Positions 15,667-22,426 of a DNA stretch of 64,000 nt are shown in pieces. The position numbers and the translations under genes are program-made. Source of the stretch: Ruminococcus sp. (lineage in GTDB: Bacteria > Bacillota > Clostridia > Oscillospirales > Ruminococcaceae). How positions within the stretch are numbered: position 1 is the stretch's first letter; each line of letters starts with the position of its first letter. The DNA is taken from assembly GCA_017961625.1 (NCBI GenBank), contig JAGCWY010000093.1:1-64000 (forward strand), read 5' to 3'. A model generated the notes under the pieces. It saw only the letters and a list, made by a program, of their open reading frames with translations, did not search any database and had not been told where the DNA came from.

Positions 15667-17505
15667 TTATTCTACCGTTACACTCTTAGCAAGGTTTCTT
15701 GGCTTATCTACGTCAAAGCCCTTTGCAACTGATACATAGTATCCAAGAAGTTGAAGAGGTATTACAGACAGACTTCCTGCAAAATGAGGATCGGTCTGCG
15801 GAATATATACTGTGAAATCAGCAAGATCCTCAATACTGTAATTCCCATAAGTGGTAAGTCCCATAAGAGAAGCACCACGGCTTTTTACTTCAACCATATT
15901 GCTTACAGTCTTTTCGTAAAGCTCCTGCTGTGTGAGAACACCAATAACCGGAATTCCTTCCTCGATAAGACTTATAGGTCCGTGTTTAAGCTCACCTGCT
16001 GCATAAGCCTCAGAATGGATATAGCTAATCTCCTTCATCTTGAGGCTGCCCTCTAGACCGATAGCATAGTCGATGCCACGTCCAATAAAGAATGCGTCCT
16101 TAGCGCCTGCAAGCTTATTTGCATACCACTGGATGCGCTCCTTGTCTTCAAGAATCTTTTTGATTTTATCCGGAATAGTGAACAGTTCCTTAAGAAGCTC
16201 ATCACATTGTTCCTCAGTCATTTCGCCTCTCGCAACAGCAAACTGCATAGCAAGAAGATATCCGGCAATAAGCTGAGTACTGTACGCCTTGGTTGTAGCA
16301 ACTGAGATTTCTGGACCTGCAAGAGTATAGAAAACATTGTCTGCTTCACGAGCAATTGATGAACCTACAACATTGACAATACCAAGAGTCTTTATGCCCT
16401 TCTCCTTAGCTTCTCTCAGAGCAGCAAGGCTGTCAGCAGTCTCACCTGACTGACTGATTATTATAACAAGGCTGTTAGGAACTAGTGTCATCTTTCTGTA
16501 CCTGAACTCTGAAGCAAGTTCAACTCTTACAGGGATAGATGTAAAGTCCTCAACAACGTACTGTATAGCCATACCTACATGATATGCACTTCCGCAGGCA
16601 ACGATGTATATCTGGCTAATTTTCTGCATTTCCTCGTCAGTGAGACCGACATCTGAGAAGTCGATTTTTCCGTTCTTAACTACGGAATTGATAGTGTCAC
16701 GAACAACCTTAGGCTGCTCGTGAATCTCCTTAAGCATGAAATGCTCATATCCACCCTTTTCAGCAGCCTCTGCGTCCCACTTTATCTCTGTGAGAGGCTT
16801 TTCAATCTCTTCACGGTCGATATTGTAGAATGTAACGCCGCCCTTTACGAGCTTTGCAATCTCCATATTGCCAATGTAGTAAACATTTCTCGTATATTTA
16901 AGTATTGCCGGAACGTCGGAAGCTACATAAGTCTCACCGTTTGATATACCGATTATCATAGGGCTATCCTTACGTGCTGTATAGATCTCGCCAGGATAAT
17001 CCTTGAACATAACTGCAAGAGCATAAGAGCCTCTTATTCTTATCATTGCACGTGCAATGGAATCAACAGGGCCGAGACCATACTTCTTGAAGTAATAATC
17101 TATAAGCTTAACAGCAACCTCTGTATCTGTCTGTGAAACAAAGGTATAACCACTTTTAACGAGCTTTTCCTTTAGCTCCTGATAATTCTCTATGATTCCG
17201 TTGTGAACTGCAATAACGTTTTCATCATCACTTGAATGCGGATGAGCGTTCAAAGCAGACGGCTCACCGTGAGTTGCCCAGCGTGTGTGTCCGATTCCGC
17301 AGTCGCCTCTTACTGCATCACCGTTATTAGTCATTTCCTTAAGTACCTTAAGCTTTCCCTTAGCTTTTACAACTTCAGTATCCTTTTCACCGTCTCTTAC
17401 AGCAATTCCAGCCGAGTCATAACCTCTGTACTCAAGCTTTGAAAGGCCGTCCAGCAGTATCGGTGCTGCCTGAGTACTGCCTGTAAATCCAACAATTCCG
17501 CACAT
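15667..17505 (-). CDS. glmS: Glutamine--fructose-6-phosphate aminotransferase (isomerizing)
   Basis: A 612-residue cytoplasmic enzyme making glucosamine-6-phosphate for peptidoglycan. Residues 2-12 CGIVGFTGSTQ hold the catalytic cysteine (C2 after Met removal), followed by the glutaminase fold (RGYDSAG, GIGHTRWATHG). Two SIS domains follow, with IVACGSAYHVG, SQSGETADSLAAL and the C-terminal ...LAKSVTVE tail typical of GlmS. The leader is only about 130 bases and contains no glmS ribozyme core, so regulation is by another route. Confidence 0.96.
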   Translation of the reverse strand: MCGIVGFTGSTQAAPILLDGLSKLEYRGYDSAGIAVRDGEKDTEVVKAKGKLKVLKEMTNNGDAVRGDCGIGHTRWATHGEPSALNAHPHSSDDENVIAVHNGIIENYQELKEKLVKSGYTFVSQTDTEVAVKLIDYYFKKYGLGPVDSIARAMIRIRGSYALAVMFKDYPGEIYTARKDSPMIIGISNGETYVASDVPAILKYTRNVYYIGNMEIAKLVKGGVTFYNIDREEIEKPLTEIKWDAEAAEKGGYEHFMLKEIHEQPKVVRDTINSVVKNGKIDFSDVGLTDEEMQKISQIYIVACGSAYHVGMAIQYVVEDFTSIPVRVELASEFRYRKMTLVPNSLVIIISQSGETADSLAALREAKEKGIKTLGIVNVVGSSIAREADNVFYTLAGPEISVATTKAYSTQLIAGYLLAMQFAVARGEMTEEQCDELLKELFTIPDKIKKILEDKERIQWYANKLAGAKDAFFIGRGIDYAIGLEGSLKMKEISYIHSEAYAAGELKHGPISLIEEGIPVIGVLTQQELYEKTVSNMVEVKSRGASLMGLTTYGNYSIEDLADFTVYIPQTDPHFAGSLSVIPLQLLGYYVSVAKGFDVDKPRNLAKSVTVE

Positions 17506-17639
17506 ATATCTGTTTCCTCCATTAAGCTTTTCTTGATATCCTTAACATATCACCATACTACAGCTATAAAACGCCATATTACACTAATTATACATCAAAC
17601 GATTATATTTGTCAACATAAAAATATTTAATTTATAATT

Positions 17640-18140
17640 TCATTTTTTGGGGCTACGTTGAGATGTGTTTTCAACTCTCATTACAGGACTCTTTTCGATC
17701 CTTGAACCAAGAGGCGTATCCGTCTTTACTTTCAGCTCAAAACTGTTCTGCTTCCTGTAATCGGAAGCTCCCTGCTTTTTGTATACCGACTTCATACTTG
17801 ATTTCATTATGGAAACAGCAATAAACGCTACAATAAGACCTATGATAAGACTTATAATAAAAGCCTTTATAGGATTGAATGAAGTTTCTCTAACATTCGC
17901 TTCCTGATATACTATACTATTATAATTGTTTTCATCAGTACTGAATTCAATTATACCACTTTCATAGTCTCCGATGTCATAGTCTTCCGACGCATCTTCC
18001 TCATCTATGAAATTAAATTCATAATCGGCAGCAGCAACCATTCTTGTCTGTGCTGAATATGTAACAGCTGCAAAGCTCATTACTAATAGGATAAGTGAAA
18101 CAATTGCAGTGACTGCGAAGCTTATTCTTCTTTTATACAT
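17640..18140 (-). CDS. Membrane protein of the SPFH/zinc-ribbon cluster
   Basis: Unknown family, 166 residues from the ATG at 18140, which has GGAGG eight bases upstream; a longer open frame overlaps the preceding gene and lacks a ribosome site. A signal-anchor helix (about residues 6-30) is followed by an acidic external loop (EFNFIDEEDASEDYDIGDYESG), a second helix (about 94-116) and a basic cytoplasmic tail. No zinc ribbon is present. It is the last of four co-directional genes beginning with an SPFH protein, and may be a membrane partner like YdjH in the Bacillus ydjFGHI operon; I do not see clear sequence similarity to YdjH. Confidence 0.7.
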   Translation of the reverse strand: MYKRRISFAVTAIVSLILLVMSFAAVTYSAQTRMVAAADYEFNFIDEEDASEDYDIGDYESGIIEFSTDENNYNSIVYQEANVRETSFNPIKAFIISLIIGLIVAFIAVSIMKSSMKSVYKKQGASDYRKQNSFELKVKTDTPLGSRIEKSPVMRVENTSQRSPKK

Positions 18141-18153
18141 TGCCAGTACCTCC

Positions 18154-19239
18154 TCAGCCAAGTCCCAGAAGGAGTGATATGCCAAAGCAAACTGCTGTAA
18201 CAGCCGCAGTGATTCCCCAGAAGTACTTTGCGGAAGCGCCGTAATCAATCGGAAGATCTCCGACAAATTTTCCGGTCTGACCGTTCATTGCAAAGACATA
18301 CTTCTTTCCGTCCCATGTAGTATTAAGTATCCATACAGGATAAAGGGCATATTTTGATTTTGCATTGTGTAAACATACAGAACCACTCTCTTTTGTTAGA
18401 GAATTGTATCCCTGAACAGTACCTGATATAATCTGTTCTGTAGTATTCTTTATTCTTTCGTTTGCACGTTCAACGCTCTGTTCGGCATCAATGTCATATT
18501 TATCAGCAAGATATCCTGAAAGATATGCAGTTTTGAACTCAACTGCATCTTTGAAATCAAAGGGCTCTATAGATTCCATAAGCTCGTCCTGCATTTTTGA
18601 CGAACCATCAACAGGAACAAGCTCGTATTGCACGTTTCCCTCTCTTTGAACGGAGAAATAGCTTCTTTCAATATAATTGAACTTACCGTCGCTCCAACTG
18701 CGCAGCTTTTCGCCCTTGAAGAGCATTTTTCCCTCTGCATCAGCGTCAAACAGCCAGACAGGTACATAAACTCCCTTTATTTCATCGATATGATTCTGAT
18801 CCTTAAACACTTTCGGAAGAAGCTTTCTTCCTTCGATATGTTTGTTTAAGGCTGCCTTTGCAGCTTCCTTATCATATTTAAACGGAATAATATAATCAGG
18901 CTTAAGGGCTCCGGAAAAATTACCGGACATAACAACAGGATTGTCGCAATACGGGCATTTTGAAGCTGAAGTCGTAGCATCAGTAATTATCTCGCCACCG
19001 CAGGATTTGCAGGTATATACACGCATATTCTCTTTTTCTCCAGACTGCCATTCGCTTCCGGCAGAAGTCTCCCACTCCATATCATCTTCCTTGATATGTT
19101 CAAGACAATTATCGTGATCCTTTATAGAATCAACATCGAATTCAGATTCGCAGAATGGACATCTCATTTTCTGAGATCCTGAGTTAAATTCGAGCTTTCC
19201 GCCGCAGGCGGGACATTTATATTCTATTACATCAGACAT
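18154..19239 (-). CDS. Zinc-ribbon membrane protein, YdjG-like (paralog 1)
   Basis: A 361-residue protein with an N-terminal zinc ribbon (CPACGGK...RCPFCESEF, residues 9-35) and a second one (CKSCGGEI...KCPYCDNPV, about 77-105), a central beta-rich domain, a motif WLFDADAEG, and one or two membrane helices at the C-terminus preceded by FAMNGQTGKFVGDLP. It has the layout of the TFIIB-type zinc-ribbon proteins represented by YdjG. In Bacillus, YdjG and YdjH hold the SPFH protein YdjI at the membrane and help recruit PspA. It is paralogous to the gene upstream: shared MNGQTGK and WL(F/L)(D/N) motifs. Start chosen by the GAGGTG site. Confidence 0.78.
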   Translation of the reverse strand: MSDVIEYKCPACGGKLEFNSGSQKMRCPFCESEFDVDSIKDHDNCLEHIKEDDMEWETSAGSEWQSGEKENMRVYTCKSCGGEIITDATTSASKCPYCDNPVVMSGNFSGALKPDYIIPFKYDKEAAKAALNKHIEGRKLLPKVFKDQNHIDEIKGVYVPVWLFDADAEGKMLFKGEKLRSWSDGKFNYIERSYFSVQREGNVQYELVPVDGSSKMQDELMESIEPFDFKDAVEFKTAYLSGYLADKYDIDAEQSVERANERIKNTTEQIISGTVQGYNSLTKESGSVCLHNAKSKYALYPVWILNTTWDGKKYVFAMNGQTGKFVGDLPIDYGASAKYFWGITAAVTAVCFGISLLLGLG

Positions 19240-19271
19240 TAATTTCACCTCTGTAATTATTAGTCTTTTAA

Positions 19272-20495
19272 TCAATGCCGGATCATAAAATCCTTTATGC
19301 TCCAGACCTTTTGTTCTTCATATCTCATGGATTTGAAGTACACCATTTTTTTTGACAATTTTTTCCGTATACTTTTCGTTAAATAGTAATTGAATAAAGA
19401 TATAAAAAAAGCAAAAAACAAAATCGCGACTATTGCTCTCATTCCAATTCTTTGTAATGACAAATATGCACAAGCAAACAGCAAAGCCTGCAATAATGGA
19501 AATATCAGTAATGACAAAGCGACTGCTTTATTTTTTTTAGGTACATTATCGACACGCAACTTTCCTGTTTGTCCGTTCATGGCATAAGTGAATTTCTCAT
19601 TATTATAGTTTATATTTAGGAGCCATACAGGTACAAGATAATATGAAAGCTTCCTGTTATGTATATATTGATTCATATCAATTCTCAGAAGCCTGTCCAT
19701 TTTTCTGACTGTATCTAACAGCTTTTCATCTTCTATTTTATTTGAAAATGCTTTAATGCCGGATTCTTCATTGTAAATAGACTGCAATGCATAATCGGTG
19801 CTTTTCATAGCGTTTTCTGCTCCGATAATATATCTGCTGGCAGAAAAACCTGCAATATAAGATTTAGAAAAATCTTCCGCATCACTAAATTCATAAGGCA
19901 GAAGCGAATAAAACACTTCTTCACAAATATCCGCATCATTTGCAAGTATAGGATAGTGCTTTACACTTATATCAAAGCTTTCATCCGGTTTATATGTGCA
20001 ACTGTACCTCCATACCGGTATGTAACAACCTACTATTTTTTTCTGAACGTCCTTACTTCTGAATTCCCTGGGAACACTTTCGAACCCCGATATATATTCC
20101 GAATATTTATCAAGAAATGCCTTTGAGGTTACTTTAAATGGTATCACTTTATCCGGACGAATATCGCCATCAAAATCTGAGGAAATTATTACATAATGCT
20201 TGCAAAAAGGACATTTTGCAGTAGCATAGAATGCTTTAGTTATAATCTTCCCGCCACAAGAAGAACATCTGAACTCTTCAAGCTCGTCTGCCTCATAAGG
20301 CTCCCATACATACTTTGCTCTGTCTACCCAATCAAAATCCGAGAGTTTTTCCTCGGTAACTTCGTCAAAATGGGAGAGTATATACTCTTTATCATAGGTA
20401 TTTGAACAGAAACGGCAGGTAACCCTTTCCATATTTATGTCATAATACATCGGAGCTCCGCAGTTAGGGCATTTGTATTCTGTCACATCTGCCAT
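19272..20495 (-). CDS. Zinc-ribbon membrane protein, YdjG-like (paralog 2)
   Basis: A 407-residue paralog of the next gene downstream. Two zinc ribbons are seen: CPNCGAP...CRFCSNTY (residues 9-36) and CSSCGGKI...CPFCKHYV (about 78-100). The middle domain ends with TYAMNGQTGKLRVDNVPK, followed by two closely spaced hydrophobic segments (about residues 318-360) and a basic tail. The two paralogs share order of parts but differ widely in the central domain, so the duplication is old. It lies between the SPFH gene and paralog 1. Likely an anchor or adaptor of the SPFH protein; direct function is unknown. Confidence 0.78.
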   Translation of the reverse strand: MADVTEYKCPNCGAPMYYDINMERVTCRFCSNTYDKEYILSHFDEVTEEKLSDFDWVDRAKYVWEPYEADELEEFRCSSCGGKIITKAFYATAKCPFCKHYVIISSDFDGDIRPDKVIPFKVTSKAFLDKYSEYISGFESVPREFRSKDVQKKIVGCYIPVWRYSCTYKPDESFDISVKHYPILANDADICEEVFYSLLPYEFSDAEDFSKSYIAGFSASRYIIGAENAMKSTDYALQSIYNEESGIKAFSNKIEDEKLLDTVRKMDRLLRIDMNQYIHNRKLSYYLVPVWLLNINYNNEKFTYAMNGQTGKLRVDNVPKKNKAVALSLLIFPLLQALLFACAYLSLQRIGMRAIVAILFFAFFISLFNYYLTKSIRKKLSKKMVYFKSMRYEEQKVWSIKDFMIRH

Positions 20496-20524
20496 ATTTG
20501 CACCTCTTAGCAGTATATTATTTA

Positions 20525-20554
20525 AAACGGGCAGACGCTAAGGTCCGCCCGTTT
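20525..20554. repeat. GGGCGGAC intercistronic hairpin (copy 3)
   Basis: AAACGGGC(A)GAC and GTCCGCCCGTTT pair over about 12 bp with one mismatch, between the SPFH gene and zinc-ribbon paralog 2. The minus strand reads GGGCGGAC then TCTGCCCGTTTT, so it may act as a leaky terminator. It shares the GGGCGGA core of the hairpins at 4634 and 5715. Confidence 0.5.
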
Positions 20555-20563
20555 ATTTATGAT

Positions 20564-21898
20564 TTATTTTACAATATCGTCATCATTGAAAGGATCGCCG
20601 CACTCAGGACAGAACTTCGGAGGATTCTTAGGATCCTCAGGCTCCCATCCACACTTATCACACTTGTATAGTGGTGCGCCCTCAGGCTTTTTCTGGCCGC
20701 AATTAGAGCAGAATCTGCCCTTATTTACAGCTCCACAGTCACAGGTCCAGCCGTCAGGTGTAAGTACTACAGGCTTTGCCTTTCCGCAAGAAGAACAGAA
20801 CTTGCCTGTATTTGTCTCGCCGCACTCGCACTTCCATGAATCTGCGGAAGGAGCTCCTGCTATCGGCTTAGCAGCCTGCTGTGCCTGATTCTGCTGAGCC
20901 ATGCCAAATAAGTTCTGAGCGTTAGTACCGCCAGCCTGTTGAGCCATACCCATACCGAAAAGTCCCATAGCAGCGCCATTAGGATTGTTTGCAGCATTCT
21001 GCATAGCCTGCGCCTGTGCTTCAACGAGAGATGCAGCAGCATTGCCGGGATCTCGATTCCATGCTCTGTCTTCGAACTCCTGGATTCTCTTTGTATCCTC
21101 TTCTGAGATAGTAGCTGAATTTATATTAACAGTCCAGATCTTAAGACCTCTCTTCTCTCTCCACATAGGATCGACTTCAGTCTCTATTGCAGCCTTAACC
21201 TCTCTCTGTCTGCCAGGGAGCTGATCATATCTTATGCCTGAAGCAGAAATAGCTGCGAAAGCAGGCTGGAGAGAATCAAGGAACTCGCTCTTGAGCTGAT
21301 TGTCTATCTCGGAACGGAGGAAACGCTCCTTAACGTCACCGCATACATTCACATAGAAAAGTACCGGATCTGCGATCTTATAAGAATAAATTCCGTTGCA
21401 GCGAACGCCTACTGTAAAGCTTCTTCCGAGGTCCTCATAAGCAACCCTGAAAGGAACAGGGTTCTGTGTACCGAATTTATTGTCAAGGATCTCTTTCATG
21501 TTAAAGTAGTATATTCTCTGATCCTTAGCAGCTGTTCCGCCATGCTTGATACGTTCCCACATTTCCTTGAACATATCCTTAAGACCTGTACCGAAACTAC
21601 TATTGAAAATACTCGGAGAGGTACCGGTCTGATACTTGTATATACCAGGCTCTGTAGCAATCTCTGTAACCATGCCCTGATCGACCATTATCATAGCCTG
21701 ACCTTCATGAACAACGATACCGCTTCCGTCAGAAATAACATTATCATTTCCCTTTGTGTTGGAAGAATGCTTTCCGAGCTGCTTCTTTGCTCTTACAACA
21801 AGAACGTCAGAAGACAGAGCGTCACAAGTATAGAACTCTTCCCATGTATCAGCAAGAGTCTGAGATGCTCCGACGAGAGCTGCCTGAATAATACCCAT
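20564..21898 (-). CDS. SPFH domain protein with C-terminal zinc ribbons (YdjI-like)
   Basis: A 444-residue protein beginning MGIIQAALVGASQTLADTW. Residues up to about 290 form an SPFH/virion-core-like domain (EGQAMIMVDQGMVTEIATEPG..., VGVRCNGIYSYKIADPVLFYVNV..., EVDPMWREKRGLKIWTVNINSATIS). A glutamine/alanine-rich linker follows, and the last 75 residues hold three short zinc ribbons (WKCECGETNTGKFCSSCGK, WTCDCGAVNKGRFCSNCGQ, YKCDKCGWEPED...FCPECGDPF). It has no membrane helix, so membrane location would need the neighbouring zinc-ribbon proteins, as known for Bacillus YdjI. The start is set by GGAGC; an upstream open extension lacks a ribosome site. PspA, the usual partner, is absent here. 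Confidence 0.85.
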   Translation of the reverse strand: MGIIQAALVGASQTLADTWEEFYTCDALSSDVLVVRAKKQLGKHSSNTKGNDNVISDGSGIVVHEGQAMIMVDQGMVTEIATEPGIYKYQTGTSPSIFNSSFGTGLKDMFKEMWERIKHGGTAAKDQRIYYFNMKEILDNKFGTQNPVPFRVAYEDLGRSFTVGVRCNGIYSYKIADPVLFYVNVCGDVKERFLRSEIDNQLKSEFLDSLQPAFAAISASGIRYDQLPGRQREVKAAIETEVDPMWREKRGLKIWTVNINSATISEEDTKRIQEFEDRAWNRDPGNAAASLVEAQAQAMQNAANNPNGAAMGLFGMGMAQQAGGTNAQNLFGMAQQNQAQQAAKPIAGAPSADSWKCECGETNTGKFCSSCGKAKPVVLTPDGWTCDCGAVNKGRFCSNCGQKKPEGAPLYKCDKCGWEPEDPKNPPKFCPECGDPFNDDDIVK

Positions 21899-22082
21899 AA
21901 TTATAGCTCCTTTCGGGAAATAATCCCTATTTAATAATATTTCGCGGAAAATAGCCATTTCCCGTCATTTCCTTGTCAGTTAAAAACTAACGCACAGTAA
22001 TTATAACATATTTTAAGGAAAAATGCACTACCTTTTAGCAATTTTTTCTTTTTTAATATATATTTTTATCATTTAACTTAAT

Positions 22083-22424
22083 TTACTCCCATTCCTTCCA
22101 GACCTCAGGGCAATAGCCAATGGTTGCTTTTGCTCCATTCCTGACAACAGGAGTAATGATTATCTGTGGATTTTCAAGTATCTTTTCTTCTCTATCCTCC
22201 TCGGATAAGTAATTGAGCAGGGCGAGAAGGTCCTTATCCTTTGAATCACTGTTTATAAGCTTTTCGATGCCACCAACAGCTTTCTTGACATTATTGAACT
22301 CGCCACGACTCATTCCCTTTTCCTTCATATCAATAAACTGATACTTGATACCGCGCTCCTTGAAATAACGCTCAGCCTTTTTGCTGTCAAAGCACTTTTT
22401 TGTTCCGAATATTTGAATATTCAT
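22083..22424 (-). CDS. ArsC/Spx-family thioredoxin-fold protein (single cysteine)
   Basis: The 113-residue protein has the ArsC/Spx fold: MNIQIFGTKKCFDSKKAERYF with a single cysteine C11 where Spx has CxxC and arsenate reductase has CxxxxxR, then YQFIDMKEKGMSRGEFNNV and IITPVVRNGAKATIGYCPE, with the conserved proline before the last strand. A second cysteine (YCPE) is close to the end. It begins three bases after the GH3 stop with GGAGG before the ATG, so it is co-transcribed with the glucosidase. Redox sensing or thiol reduction is plausible; arsenate reduction is not supported. Confidence 0.75.
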   Translation of the reverse strand: MNIQIFGTKKCFDSKKAERYFKERGIKYQFIDMKEKGMSRGEFNNVKKAVGGIEKLINSDSKDKDLLALLNYLSEEDREEKILENPQIIITPVVRNGAKATIGYCPEVWKEWE

Positions 22425-22426
22425 AT

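Noticed and set aside
17506..17640. glmS ribozyme in the leader of glmS
   Set aside because: The 130-base leader is AT-rich and has none of the conserved ribozyme core; there is no room for the full structure.
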